DNA from: Halomicrobium zhouii | GTDB taxonomy: Archaea > Halobacteriota > Halobacteria > Halobacteriales > Haloarculaceae | Assembly: GCF_900114435.1 (NCBI RefSeq) | Contig: NZ_FOZK01000001.1 | Coordinates: 1,178,001-1,242,000, forward strand | Direction of reading: 5' to 3' | DNA length: 64,000 nucleotides | Part shown: positions 54,274 to 63,849 of the stretch, piece after piece | Layout of the letters: each line of letters begins with the position of its first letter | How positions within the stretch are numbered: the stretch's first letter is position 1 | Position numbers and translations under genes: made by a program | The notes under the pieces: generated by a model | Told to the model about the DNA's origin: nothing | What the model saw: only the letters and a program-made list of their open reading frames with translations | Databases searched by the model: none

Positions 54274-54435
54274 AGTTCAGCTACGGTCGTCAGGGGTTTA
54301 GTGACTGGCCCGCGGCCTCGAGTACAGTCGCTCATCAGGTGTGTTCGACCGAAAGGGATGGGTCGATGGGCCAGTGGTGAGAATCAGACCAACCTTGATT
54401 ACCTCCCACGTCAAACGAACTACTTGAGAAGTACG

Positions 54436-55578
54436 ATGAATATAGCCGACATCGCCACCAGTGACTTCGTCGCTATCGACGCCGACAAACGCCTCGGCAA
54501 GGTTCGCTCTATCTTCGAGCGGGAGAACCCCAAGGGGATCGTCGTGACCGAGGGTGGTGAGTACGCCGGCATCATCACGCAAAAGCAGTTCGTCCAGTCC
54601 CACGTGGAAGACGACGCGAAGGCTGGGGCGATGATGCGCTCGGCGCCCAGGGTCGAACGGACCGACGACGTCCGGGAGGTCGCACGGGTCCTCGTCGAGG
54701 GCGGGTCGAAGATCGCCCCCGTGTTCGAAGGCGACAAACTCTGGGGAATCGTCACCGGTGACGCCATCCTCGAGGCCGTCCTCGACAACCTCGACGCGCT
54801 CACCGTCGCGGACATCTACACCGAGAACGTCGTGACGGTGACCGAGGACACCCACGTCGGGCAGGCGATCAACAGCCTGCGCGAACACGGCATCTCCCGG
54901 GTGCCCGTCGTCGACGTCGACGGCCACCTCTCCGGGATGGTGACGACCCACGACATCGTCGACGTGGTCGTCCGGGACATGACCAAGGCCACGCGTGGCG
55001 ACCGCGCCGGCGAGGTCGACCGCGTCCTCGACCTCCCGGTCTACGACGTGATGAACAGCCCCGTCGCCACCGCTGCCATGGACGACTCCGTCCGCGACGC
55101 CGTCGAGCGGATGCTCGACAACGACTACGCCGGCCTGGTCGTCACGCCCGACGGTGACGACCGGACCATCGCCGGCATCGTCACCAAGACGGACGTCCTG
55201 CGCGCGCTCACGTTCACGGAAGAGGAACACATGGACGTCCAGATAACCAACGTCTCCCTGCTGGGCACGCTTGAACGCGGCGACGTCCGCGAGAGCATCG
55301 AGGAGGTCGTCGACAAGTACCAGGAGATGCAGGTCCAGCACGCCCACGTCCGGTTCCAGCAGCACAAGGAACGACTCCGCGGCACGCCCCTGATCCAGTG
55401 TCAGATCCGCCTGCGAACCAACAAGGGCCAGGCCGCCGGCTCCGGCGAGGGCTACGGCGCCGACACGGCGTTCAACGTCGCTCTCGACAAGCTCGAACGC
55501 AACGTGCTCGAACGCAAGGGGATCCAGGCCGACGAGGAGTACCGCGGCCAGCTGCTCCGGAAGCTGGGCGAGCTGTAG
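54436..55578 (+). CDS. Four-CBS protein with HPF/RaiA-like C-terminal domain
   Basis: The ATG at 54436 (MNIADIATSDFVAIDADKR) trims a long upstream frame. In this 380-residue protein two Bateman pairs of CBS motifs cover about 1-260 (GIVVTEGGEYAGIITQKQF, SRVPVVDVDGHLSGMVTTHD, AGLVVTPDGD). About 290-380 form a beta-alpha domain (VQHAHVRFQQHKERLRG, CQIRLRTNKGQAAGSGEGYG, ALDKLERNVLERKG) like ribosome hibernation factors. CBS pairs bind adenine nucleotides, so energy-state control of ribosome activity is plausible. It is cytosolic. Confidence 0.85.
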   Translation: MNIADIATSDFVAIDADKRLGKVRSIFERENPKGIVVTEGGEYAGIITQKQFVQSHVEDDAKAGAMMRSAPRVERTDDVREVARVLVEGGSKIAPVFEGDKLWGIVTGDAILEAVLDNLDALTVADIYTENVVTVTEDTHVGQAINSLREHGISRVPVVDVDGHLSGMVTTHDIVDVVVRDMTKATRGDRAGEVDRVLDLPVYDVMNSPVATAAMDDSVRDAVERMLDNDYAGLVVTPDGDDRTIAGIVTKTDVLRALTFTEEEHMDVQITNVSLLGTLERGDVRESIEEVVDKYQEMQVQHAHVRFQQHKERLRGTPLIQCQIRLRTNKGQAAGSGEGYGADTAFNVALDKLERNVLERKGIQADEEYRGQLLRKLGEL

Positions 55579-55595
55579 CCGCTCGTCGCTTAGAC

Positions 55596-55976
55596 TTACG
55601 AGCGGATTTTTCTGCCCGTTTCGACGACGAGCAGGGCGGCCATCCCGCCGACGACGAAACTACCGAGCGCCACGGCACTCGGCTGTAACACGGCGATAGC
55701 CGACCAGATGCCGACCGCCATCACCACGATGGCGATTACCTTTCGGAGGCTCCCAGGTTCGCCGGCCAGATCGTTGATGCGGTCGGCGGTCGCCGTCCGT
55801 GCGAACGGGCCAACGGCGACGCCGTTGAGAACGGCCCCGGAGACGACCCAGAACCAGTCGACCGCGCCGACGTCCAGGGGCATCGCCACTGGCGCGACGA
55901 GGACGAGTACAGTCAGGAGAACGTTATACCGGAACCGCAACCGTCGTTCCCCATCGGACTCGGTCATCAGCCGCAT
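55596..55976 (-). CDS. Small membrane protein, unknown
   Basis: The 126-residue protein (a shorter start at ATG 55967 is possible) has four hydrophobic segments: VLLTVLVLVAPVAMPL, WFWVVSGAVLNGVAVG, VIAIVVMAVGIWSAIAVL and ALGSFVVGGMAALLVV. The loop ATADRINDLAGEPGSLRK is polar. The gene converges with the CBS-HPF gene at 17 bases. No function was recognised. Confidence 0.65.
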   Translation of the reverse strand: MRLMTESDGERRLRFRYNVLLTVLVLVAPVAMPLDVGAVDWFWVVSGAVLNGVAVGPFARTATADRINDLAGEPGSLRKVIAIVVMAVGIWSAIAVLQPSAVALGSFVVGGMAALLVVETGRKIRS

Positions 55977-56066
55977 AGCTCGTCGTTCAGACGGTTGTCA
56001 CTTGGTCGTTTCGCCCCGTAGTCGGACCCCCACAGACATTTGCTCCTTGCCCGCTTGCCCCGACAC

Positions 56067-57089
56067 ATGCAAGTCGCCGTCCTCACCGAACCCGGCGAGT
56101 TCGCCGTCGAAGAGCGCGATGAGCCGACGCCGGCCGCCGACGAGGTGCTGATCCGGATGCGCGAAGTCGGCATCTGCGGCTCGGACGTCCACTACTACGA
56201 ACACGGCCACATCGGCGACAAGGTCGTCGAGGAGCCGCTGGTGCTCGGCCACGAGAGCGCCGGCGAGGTCGAAGCCGTTGGCGACGCCGTCGACGACCTG
56301 GAAGCGGGCGACCGCATCGCCATCGAACCCGGCGTCCCGTGTCGCCGCTGTGCCCACTGCAAGCGCGGCGAGTACCACCTCTGCCCGGACGTGACGTTCA
56401 TGGGGACGCCCCCCATCGACGGGGCGTTCGCCGAGTACGTCGCCTGGCCGGCGGACTTCGCCTACGAGCTTCCGGAGACCGTCTCACTCCGCGAGGGCGC
56501 GCTCTGTGAACCGCTCAGCGTCGGTGTCCACGCCTGCCGCCGGGGCGACGTCGGTCCCGGCGACACCGTCTGTATCACCGGCGCCGGCCCCATCGGCCTC
56601 GTCATGATGGAGGTAGCCCGCGCCGTCGGTGCGTCGGACGTCGTCGTCGCCGACCCCGTCGCGAAGAAGCGGGAACTGGCCCGCGAGCGCGGCGCCGACC
56701 TGGCCGTCGACCCGACAGAGTCCGACCTGGCAGCCGCCGTCCGGGAGCACTCGGGTGACGGCGCAGACGTGGTCATCGAGGCCTCGGGCGCGAAACCCGC
56801 CATCGCGTCGACCGTCGACGTCGCTCGCCGCGGCGGCACCGTGGTGCTGGTCGGCCTCGCCGCCGAGGCGGACGTCCCGCTGGACGTCCTGGACCTCATC
56901 GACAGCGAACTCGACGTGCTCGGGTCCTACCGCTACGCGAACACCTACCCGGCAGCCATCGAGCTGCTCGCCGACGACGCCGTCGACGTCGAGGGGTTCG
57001 TCGACTTCGAGTCGCCGCTCGGTGACGTACGCGAGGCCTTCGAGCGGGCCAGCGATCCCGAGACGGTGAAAGGGATGATCACGCTCTGA
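56067..57089 (+). CDS. Zinc-dependent medium-chain dehydrogenase (polyol type)
   Basis: The start MQVAVLTEPGEFAVEERDEP at ATG 56067. The 340-residue enzyme has catalytic zinc motif GICGSDVHYYEHGHIG, GHESAGEV (Glu), structural zinc knuckle PCRRCAHCKRGEYHLCPD, NAD site GAGPIGLV and the later YRYANTYP. It resembles sorbitol/xylitol dehydrogenases (HYYEHG). It converts polyols to ketoses, probably with NAD; the exact sugar is inferred. Confidence 0.9.
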   Translation: MQVAVLTEPGEFAVEERDEPTPAADEVLIRMREVGICGSDVHYYEHGHIGDKVVEEPLVLGHESAGEVEAVGDAVDDLEAGDRIAIEPGVPCRRCAHCKRGEYHLCPDVTFMGTPPIDGAFAEYVAWPADFAYELPETVSLREGALCEPLSVGVHACRRGDVGPGDTVCITGAGPIGLVMMEVARAVGASDVVVADPVAKKRELARERGADLAVDPTESDLAAAVREHSGDGADVVIEASGAKPAIASTVDVARRGGTVVLVGLAAEADVPLDVLDLIDSELDVLGSYRYANTYPAAIELLADDAVDVEGFVDFESPLGDVREAFERASDPETVKGMITL

Positions 57090-57102
57090 GGCTCGCCGCC
57101 TC

Positions 57103-57801
57103 TCAGTAGTCGCACTCCTCGGTCTCCGGCGGCGGGTCCAGGCCGAGGTGCTGGTCGATGGCCCGGGTCTCCGGCTTGCAGACGTTCGTGGGGTTCTCGG
57201 TGGCCAGGACGACGACGCCGCCGTCGGGGAGTTCCGTCGTCTGCCAGGCCGGCGCTGAGAGGAGCGTCTCGCGACCGTACGTCTCGACGAGGGCTGGCGG
57301 AAAGCCCATCAGCCAGCACGCGTACTCGATGCGGTCCGCGGCGAGGCTCTCGGGCGACACCGGTGGCGGGACGTCGTTCTCGACGAGACGCGAATAGTGG
57401 GGTTCGCTCACGCCGTAGACGAACTTCGGCTGGCTCGGACCGCCGCTGTAGGCGCCCTCCACCAGTTCGAGGAGGTCGACCGCGCTCGCTGCGAGCGCCG
57501 ACTCGTCGCGAGCGGCGAGGGCGTCGCTGAACGGCTGGGGGTCGTACCGAATCTCGACGTGCGGGAGGTCGGGAACGGGTTTCGCTCCGGAGTCGCGATT
57601 CGGGCCGAACGGGCGTAGTTTGGCCCGGTGGAATCGGTTCCAGCGGAAGCGGTTCCAGCTCTCCGGAGAGCTGTACTCTTCCTCCTTCATCCGAATATTT
57701 TCGGTGTTCTCGGCTTGCCTGGCGAGAGCGTTCCACATCGTCTCCGCGTGGGTGGCACAGTCGCCGTCACAGAGTACGTCGATCGTGTTTGCGTCGGTCA
57801 T
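57103..57801 (-). CDS. Conserved hypothetical protein
   Basis: The ATG at 57801 (MTDANTIDVLCDGDCATHAE) gives 232 residues. It has an N-terminal Cys pair (VLCDGDCATH), a basic patch (SWNRFRWNRFHRAKLRP), and a C-terminal half with DRIEYACWLMGFPPALVETYG and CKPETRAIDQHLGL. No enzyme motif is recognisable. The gene converges with the dehydrogenase, 13 bases between. Confidence 0.6.
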   Translation of the reverse strand: MTDANTIDVLCDGDCATHAETMWNALARQAENTENIRMKEEEYSSPESWNRFRWNRFHRAKLRPFGPNRDSGAKPVPDLPHVEIRYDPQPFSDALAARDESALAASAVDLLELVEGAYSGGPSQPKFVYGVSEPHYSRLVENDVPPPVSPESLAADRIEYACWLMGFPPALVETYGRETLLSAPAWQTTELPDGGVVVLATENPTNVCKPETRAIDQHLGLDPPPETEECDY

Positions 57802-58006
57802 AGGGAGGACGGTCGTTGGCCGGTTCACAGCTGTTCCGGCGACGGACAGCTGTCCCGGCTACGGGGACGGGATCGAACATTCGTAGGGGACCTGCCGCCT
57901 TCTACCTGCGGGTTCGACAGGCTCGCTGCTGACCAGAACACTAGCAATCACAGTCGAGGCGAAGCAAACTGGAACGGAAACGCCGACCGAAACGAAGCGG
58001 GTCGCG

Positions 58007-60232
58007 TTACTGGAAGCCGATGCGGCCGCCGCCGGCCTGCGTGGTCGGCTCGGGCCCGCCGCCCTTGAACTCCTCGCGCATCTGCTCGTAGTAGTCGCGG
58101 ATCTCCTCGGTGATGGTCGGCCGGACGTTCTCCATCGCCGCGCGGAAGTGTTTCATGTCGACGGCTTCGGCGTCGTCGTCCTCGCGGAGCGCCTCGATGG
58201 CGGCCTCGCGGCCGATGGACTCCAGGTCGGAGCCGACGTAGCCGCCAGTCATCTCCGCGAGTTCGCGGAGGCTGACGTCCGGCGACAGCGGGGTGTCGTC
58301 CGTGTGGATCTTGAGGATCTGTTCGCGCCCCTCCGTGTTGGGCTCGCCGATCATCACGAGGCGGTCGAACCGGCCCGAGCGGATGAGTGCGGGGTCGATC
58401 ATGTCCGGGCGGTTGGTCGCGCCGATGACCATGACGTCCTCCATGTCCTCGAGCCCGTCGAGTTCGGTCAGGAGCTGGTTGACGACCCGCTCGGAGACGT
58501 TCGAGCCGACGTCGCCACCCCGGCCGGGGGCCAGCGAGTCGAGCTCGTCGAAGAAGATCACCGTCGGGGCGACCTGCCGGGCCTTCCGGAAGGTCTGCCG
58601 GATGGCCTTCTCCGATTCACCGACCCACTTCGACAGCAGCTGCGGACCGCGGACGCTGATGAAGTTGGCGTCGGTCTCGTTGGCGACGGCCTTTGCCATC
58701 AGCGTCTTCCCGGTGCCCGGTGGGCCGTACAGCAGGACGCCCGACGGCGGGGTCACGCCCATGCGTTCGAACTTCTCGGGGCTGTTCATCGGCCACTCGA
58801 CGGCCTCCTGGACCTGGCTCTTGGCGTCGTCGAGGCCGCCGACGTCGTCCCAGGATATCTTCGGGAGTTCGACGAGCACCTCGCGCATGGCGCTCGGGCT
58901 CACCTCGTTGAGCGCGCCGCGGAAGTCCTCGCGCTTGATGATCATCCGGTCGATGAGGCTCGGCGGGATGTCCTCCTCGTCCAGGTCGATCTCGGGGAGG
59001 TACCGGCGCAGCGCCTTCATCGCGGCCTCCTTCGTCAGGGACTCGATGTCGGCGCCGACGAAGCCGTGGGTCTCGGTCGCCAGGTTCGAGAGGGCGACGT
59101 CGTCCGACAGCGGCATGCCGCGCGTGTGGATCTGGAGGATCTCCTCGCGACCCACCTCGTCCGGGACGCCGATCTCGATCTCGCGGTCGAAGCGACCCGG
59201 GCGACGGAGCGCTGGGTCGACGGAGTCGACGCGGTTGGTCGCGGCGATGACGATGACCTGGCCCCTGCTCTCGAGGCCGTCCATCATCGTCAGCAGCTGG
59301 GCGACGACCCGGCGTTCGACCTCGCCAGTGACGTCCTCGCGCTTGGGCGCGATGGAGTCGAGTTCGTCGATGAAGATGATAGAGGGTGACTCCTCGCTCG
59401 CGTCCTCGAATATCTCGCGCAGTTGCTGTTCGGACTCACCGTAGTACTTCGAGATGATCTCCGGGCCGGCGATAGAGAAAAAGGAGGCGCTGGTCTCGTT
59501 GGCCACCGCCTTCGCGAGCAGCGTCTTCCCCGTACCGGGCGGGCCGTGCAGGAGGACGCCCTGTGGCGGCTCGATCCCCAGCTTCTTGAAGATCTGGGGG
59601 TGTTTCATCGGCAGCTCGACCATCTCGCGGACTCGCTGGATCTCGTTTTGCAGGCCGCCGATGTCCTCGTAGGTGATACCGCCGCCGGTCTTCTCGAAGC
59701 CGGAGATGGGCTCCTCGCGGAGCTCGACGTCGGTGTCCTCGGTGATGAGGACGACGCCCTCCGGTTCGGTCTCGACGGCGATCAGCGGGATGGCCTGGCC
59801 CGGCGAGCGCATGAAGGGGTGGTTCGTCGAGGACATCACGGGGACGATGTCGCGCTCGACGACCGGCCGCTTCAGGATCTGTCGCTTGACCATGCCGGCC
59901 GCGTCGGAGCCGAACTGGACGCTCGCCTCCTCCGGCGGCGCGAGCACCAGCGTGTCTGCCTTCTCGGCCTCGGCCTTGCGGATCTCGACGCGCTCGCCGA
60001 TACCGACGTCGGCGTTCTGGCGCGTGAACCCGTCGATGCGGACGGTGTCCGTGTTCCAGTCCTGTCTGTCCGCGCGCCACACCTTCGCCGCGGTCGTGTC
60101 ACTGCCCTCGATCTCGATGATGTCGCCCGGCGAGAGCTTGAGATGCAAGAGCGTGTCGGGGTCGAGGCGCGCGATACCACGTCCCGAATCGTTCGGGTAC
60201 GCCTTCGCAACCTCTAGTTGAACCTCGTTCAT
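58007..60232 (-). CDS. cdc48: Cdc48/VAT-type AAA ATPase
   Basis: The 741-residue unfoldase has an N-domain (about 1-190, [20 protein letters not shown]), then two AAA domains. D1 has [14 protein letters not shown] near 231 and [16 protein letters not shown]2 has [14 protein letters not shown] near 507 and [20 protein letters not shown] arginines follow in each ([22 protein letters not shown]). It threads proteins to the archaeal proteasome. The C-terminal tail ends GGRIGFQ. It is divergent from a stress protein, 188 bases apart. Confidence 0.95.
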   Translation of the reverse strand: MNEVQLEVAKAYPNDSGRGIARLDPDTLLHLKLSPGDIIEIEGSDTTAAKVWRADRQDWNTDTVRIDGFTRQNADVGIGERVEIRKAEAEKADTLVLAPPEEASVQFGSDAAGMVKRQILKRPVVERDIVPVMSSTNHPFMRSPGQAIPLIAVETEPEGVVLITEDTDVELREEPISGFEKTGGGITYEDIGGLQNEIQRVREMVELPMKHPQIFKKLGIEPPQGVLLHGPPGTGKTLLAKAVANETSASFFSIAGPEIISKYYGESEQQLREIFEDASEESPSIIFIDELDSIAPKREDVTGEVERRVVAQLLTMMDGLESRGQVIVIAATNRVDSVDPALRRPGRFDREIEIGVPDEVGREEILQIHTRGMPLSDDVALSNLATETHGFVGADIESLTKEAAMKALRRYLPEIDLDEEDIPPSLIDRMIIKREDFRGALNEVSPSAMREVLVELPKISWDDVGGLDDAKSQVQEAVEWPMNSPEKFERMGVTPPSGVLLYGPPGTGKTLMAKAVANETDANFISVRGPQLLSKWVGESEKAIRQTFRKARQVAPTVIFFDELDSLAPGRGGDVGSNVSERVVNQLLTELDGLEDMEDVMVIGATNRPDMIDPALIRSGRFDRLVMIGEPNTEGREQILKIHTDDTPLSPDVSLRELAEMTGGYVGSDLESIGREAAIEALREDDDAEAVDMKHFRAAMENVRPTITEEIRDYYEQMREEFKGGGPEPTTQAGGGRIGFQ

Positions 60233-60392
60233 GGGTAATCAGTCTGCGGGGATGTTCATGAGTCGGTGGTGGCCGGAGATAGGTTTTTTGCTACCGGCGG
60301 CGGGAACGCGTGTCGGCAGGTACTTATGCGAGTAGTTACCATGGCTCAGTTTCGGCCCGTTCGGTGTCCTTCGCAGACGTCGTCGTCGGGTT

Positions 60393-60398
60393 GATATA
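60393..60398 (+). promoter_or_regulatory. TATA box of the 60.4-kb stress protein gene
   Basis: GATATA lies 23-28 bases before the ATG at 60421, supporting the short start. Confidence 0.5.
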
Positions 60399-60420
60399 CC
60401 TGGGCGAAAATACCAGTTCT

Positions 60421-60834
60421 ATGGTCTTTCTCGTCCCGTTCGACGGCTCCGCGCGCGCACACGCAGCCCTCGACCGTGCGGTCACCTACGGCGCGGCGGT
60501 CGACAGCGACGTCGTCGCCGTGAGTTACGTTCCGACCGGCGACGACTACGCCGAACGTCGCCGCTGGGTCGACCCCGCAGAGAACTTCGCGACCGACACC
60601 GTCGCCAGCGACCTCCGGCGCAAGATCGAGGAGGCGACCGACGACGCCGAGGTCCACTTCGAGAACGAGAGCGCCTACTCCCCCGCCGGCGGCCTCTCCG
60701 ACGAGGTGCGCCAGACCGCGCTGGACGTCGACGCCACCGTTGTCTTCGTCGGTACGGCCGACGACGGCCAGGTCGTCGTCCCCATCGACGGCGACGGGGA
60801 CGAGTTCGACGTTCACGTCGTCCGGCGAACGTAG
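60421..60834 (+). CDS. Single-domain universal stress protein
   Basis: The ATG at 60421 begins MVFLVPFDGSARAHAALDRAV, a UspA opening (PFDGS). The 137-residue protein keeps the alpha/beta order, but the usual GxxG...G(S/T) ATP loop near the end is degenerate (FVGTADDGQVVVPIDGDGDE), so it probably does not bind ATP in the standard way. It is cytosolic and lies divergent to cdc48. Confidence 0.75.
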   Translation: MVFLVPFDGSARAHAALDRAVTYGAAVDSDVVAVSYVPTGDDYAERRRWVDPAENFATDTVASDLRRKIEEATDDAEVHFENESAYSPAGGLSDEVRQTALDVDATVVFVGTADDGQVVVPIDGDGDEFDVHVVRRT

Positions 60835-60907
60835 CGTCGGACCCAGCCGAACTCAGTTTCTGCAATCTGACCTGGGAACGGACTAGCTCGTCCGCGACGA
60901 GCGAGGT

Positions 60908-61083
60908 GGGTGGGAATGAAAGGGGCGGTCCGGTACGCGAACCCCGGCGAAGGAAGCACGCGAACGGAGTGAGCGCGCGTGGTTCGAAAGACGGCGCGCC
61001 GTCTTTCGTCATCACGAGAATCTTCGATTCTCGGACGACAGCGAGCCGCGGGAGCGTAGCGGGCCGGGGCTTTCTGGTTGTTT
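60908..61083 (+). repeat. Dispersed repeat, copy 4
   Basis: It opens with GGGTGGGAATGAAAGGGG and closes with GGGGCTTTCTGGTTGTTT. Inside are GAAGGAAGCACGCGAACGGA and two hairpins (GAAAGACGGCGC/GCGCCGTCTTTC and CGAGAATC/GATTCTCG). It occupies most of the 340-base gap 60835-61174. The larC start follows with a TTTTTGAG box at about -24 to -31. Confidence 0.7.
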
Positions 61084-61174
61084 GCGGTGATCGCTGCCGT
61101 ACTCTCGCTGCTCCTGACACGCCATCGTCGCCGGTCCGGAAGTTTTTGAGTAATCGGGTACCAACTCTCCGGTA

Positions 61175-62548
61175 ATGAGAACGCTGGCCTTCGACGGGCG
61201 GATGGGCGCGAGCGGGGACATGGTGCTCGCCGCGCTGGTCGCGGCGGGTGCAGACGACGCCGTCCTCGACCCCGTCGAGGCCACCATCGACGTCCGCTAC
61301 GAGGTGGGAGCAGCCACGCGAAACGGGATCGGAGCGACGACGGTCGACGTACTCGTCGACGACGAGGCCGGCGAGAGCGACGAGGCCCCCGACCACGATC
61401 ACTCGAACGAGGACCACTCGCACGACGACCATCACCACGCCGACGAACACCACCACGCTGACGGCCACTCGCACGTCGAAGCCGACCACTCGCACGACGC
61501 CGATTCCCATCACCACGGAGATACAGACCACACGCACGCGGAGGGCCACGGCCCTCACCGGAGTTACCGTGAGGTCGTCGAACTCGTCGAGGGGATGGGC
61601 CTCCCCGACGACGTCACCGCGGACGCGCTGGCGATCTTCGAGATCCTCGGAACCGCGGAGGCGGCCGTCCACGGGACCGACCTCGAGGAGACGCACTTCC
61701 ACGAGGTCGGTGCGGATGACGCCATCGCGGACGTCGTCGGCGCCTGTCTCCTCGTCGACGACCTCGCCGTCGACCGCGTCGTGACGACGCCGCTGTCGGC
61801 CGGCAGCGGGGAGGTCGAGATGAGCCACGGCACGTATCCCATCCCTGCACCCGCGGTAATCGAAATCGCTGAACAGGCCGACTGGTCGCTCCGCGGTGGA
61901 CCAGTCGAGGCGGAACTCCTGACGCCCACTGGCGCCGCTATCCTCGCTCACTTCGCCGAAGGAGTCGCGGAGCTCCCCTCGATGGCGGTCCAGGCGTCGG
62001 GATACGGCGCCGGTGGGTACGCCTTCGCGGACCGCCCGAACGTCCTCCGGGCGCTGGTCGGCGAGTCCGACGGGCCGCTCGTCCGCGACGAGATCACCGT
62101 CCTGGAGACGAACGTCGACGACGTCGCCCCGGAGGTGCTGGGCGACCTCCAGCGCTCGCTCGCGTCCGTAGGCGCGCGAGACGTCTCGATCCTCCCCGCG
62201 ACGATGAAGAAGGCCCGTCCTGGCCACCTCGTGAAGGTCATCTGCAAGCCCGAGGACGCCCAGCGCGTCGCCCGCCGACTCGCCGAGGAGACGGGGACGC
62301 TCGGGGTCCGCGAACACGGCGCCGGCCACCGGTGGATGGCCCACCGCGAGATAGAGACCGTCGCCATCAGCGTCGACGGGGAGACTCACCCGGTCGACGT
62401 GAAGATAGCCAGCGACGACGAGGGAGTGGTGTTCGACGTGAGTGCGGAGTACGACGACGCCGCGGCGGTCGCCGACGAGACGGGGATGGCCGTCCGGGAC
62501 GTCCTCCGGCGCGCCGAGGACGTCGTCCGCGACCTGAAAGGGGAGTAG
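61175..62548 (+). CDS. larC: Nickel-pincer cofactor protein LarC with His-rich loop
   Basis: The 457-residue protein opens TLAFDGRMGASGDMVLAAL, the LarC start, with later ETHFHEVGADDAIADVVGA, GSGEVEMSHGTYPIPAPAV and ETNVDDVAPEVLG. LarC inserts nickel into the pincer cofactor of lactate racemase-type enzymes. Residues about 73-128 are an inserted His/Asp tract (DHSHDDHHHADEHHH and further), likely metal-storing. No larA, larB or larE is in the window. Length is otherwise normal. Confidence 0.9.
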   Translation: MRTLAFDGRMGASGDMVLAALVAAGADDAVLDPVEATIDVRYEVGAATRNGIGATTVDVLVDDEAGESDEAPDHDHSNEDHSHDDHHHADEHHHADGHSHVEADHSHDADSHHHGDTDHTHAEGHGPHRSYREVVELVEGMGLPDDVTADALAIFEILGTAEAAVHGTDLEETHFHEVGADDAIADVVGACLLVDDLAVDRVVTTPLSAGSGEVEMSHGTYPIPAPAVIEIAEQADWSLRGGPVEAELLTPTGAAILAHFAEGVAELPSMAVQASGYGAGGYAFADRPNVLRALVGESDGPLVRDEITVLETNVDDVAPEVLGDLQRSLASVGARDVSILPATMKKARPGHLVKVICKPEDAQRVARRLAEETGTLGVREHGAGHRWMAHREIETVAISVDGETHPVDVKIASDDEGVVFDVSAEYDDAAAVADETGMAVRDVLRRAEDVVRDLKGE

Positions 62549-62557
62549 CCGCGACGG

Positions 62558-62908
62558 TCAGCGATTCGACTCCGATTGCCCGCGACCCGCCTCGCCGACC
62601 GTGTCTTCGAGAACGGTCTTCAGGACGCCGACCACGCCGGCCGCGGCGATACCGTAGCCGACCAGCGACGTGAGGAAGTCGGACAGGCCGAGCACCGTTC
62701 GGAAGAACGGCTCTGGCGTAGCGTAGAGAATGACCCTGAAAGACCAGAGCACGTTCCAGTCTGCGATCAACAGCCCGAGGTAGACGACGGCGTAGAGGGC
62801 CAGGAACTTCCGCCGAACTCCGTACCGGAGCGTCGCCGCCAGTTCCGACGCGTCGACGCCGCGGCTCTCTAGAGCCTGCCCGACCGTCGCCCGGATCACA
62901 CCGATCAT
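62558..62908 (-). CDS. Small membrane protein, unknown
   Basis: The 116-residue protein has an N-terminal amphipathic region (MIGVIRATVGQALESRG), then two to three hydrophobic segments: FLALYAVVYLGLLIADW, WSFRVILYATPEPFF, and LTSLVGYGIAAAGVVGVLK. It converges with larC, nine bases apart. I recognise no family. Confidence 0.65.
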   Translation of the reverse strand: MIGVIRATVGQALESRGVDASELAATLRYGVRRKFLALYAVVYLGLLIADWNVLWSFRVILYATPEPFFRTVLGLSDFLTSLVGYGIAAAGVVGVLKTVLEDTVGEAGRGQSESNR

Positions 62909-62976
62909 GCATTCTCCGAGACGCGATCGAAATAAATGTCTTCGGGGTCATCGCCCGCGAACCGAGCTGCGGCGGC

Positions 62977-63726
62977 TCACCCGTCTGCCGCTTCATCCCC
63001 GTCGCCCAGGTGTTCGGCCAGCGCCTCGTCCATGCTCAACTCGCCGACGGCGACCTTCCGGGCGAGTTCCTCGTCGATGGCGCGGTTCGTCTCGCTGGCC
63101 TCCCGCGAGCGGTCCTTGATCCGCTGGAGTTCGCCGGCGGTGGGCGTCACGTCCCGGGTCTCTATTGCCTCGCCCTCCATGCGGGCGATGTTGACCGCGG
63201 CGAGCACGTCGCCCATTCCCCTCGCCCCAGTCCCGAGATACGGCGTCGTCCCGGTCTCGTCGACCAGTTCCACGGGGACGTCCGCCAGGGCGTCGATTAT
63301 CCGGGTCCCGACGAGTCGCGCGCCGTCGCCGATCCGAACCACTGGATCGACGGCGTCCTCGACCTCGCGGCGGACTTCCGCGGCCGCCTCGGCCGCTGGC
63401 ACCTGGAACGCGGCGACGACCGTGTCGCCGGCGAGGACGGCGATGCCCGGGCGTTCGCCGGGGTCGATACCGACCACGGTGCGCCCCTCGTTCCCGCGGA
63501 GGATGGCGACGACCTCCTCGACGGCCCGTCTCGGATCGTCGGGGGGCGCACGGACGACGTCAACGCCCTCGGGCGCCCACTCCTCGTCCTCGGCCGTGAC
63601 GAGGACCGTCGCGCCTTCGGGGAGGTCGTCGCCGGGTTCTATCGTCGTGAACTCGACGCCGCGGTCGCGTAGCTCGGCGACGACCCCGTGGTAGAGTTCG
63701 AAGTCCGCGGTCCCGACGACTATCAC
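62977..63726 (-). CDS. RNase H-fold/resolvase-like conserved archaeal protein
   Basis: The GTG at 63726 (VIVVGTADFELYHGVV) is fixed by GTAAATAC (63748-63755) at 22-29 bases upstream, trimming a longer frame. The 249-residue protein has an N-terminal Rossmann-like part (about 1-85), then TVVGIDPGERPGIAVLAGD, the DxG of an RNase H/RuvC-like fold, and later VELVDETGTTPYLG. A helical C-terminus rich in charged residues follows. The resolvase-like role is inferred, and activity is unknown. Confidence 0.7.
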   Translation of the reverse strand: MIVVGTADFELYHGVVAELRDRGVEFTTIEPGDDLPEGATVLVTAEDEEWAPEGVDVVRAPPDDPRRAVEEVVAILRGNEGRTVVGIDPGERPGIAVLAGDTVVAAFQVPAAEAAAEVRREVEDAVDPVVRIGDGARLVGTRIIDALADVPVELVDETGTTPYLGTGARGMGDVLAAVNIARMEGEAIETRDVTPTAGELQRIKDRSREASETNRAIDEELARKVAVGELSMDEALAEHLGDGDEAADG

Positions 63727-63747
63727 TCGCGGAGGTTGGGCGCGGCC

Positions 63748-63755
63748 GTATTTAC
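63748..63755 (-). promoter_or_regulatory. TATA box of the RNase H-fold gene
   Basis: On the minus strand GTAAATAC is 22-29 bases before the GTG at 63726. Confidence 0.5.
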
Positions 63756-63849
63756 CACTGTGGTCGTCCGGCCACGCCGTCCCAGGGCTCGACTTCCGCC
63801 GCCGGTCGCAAACCCAAACGGTTTGCACAGCCCCGTCGAACTGACTGAC

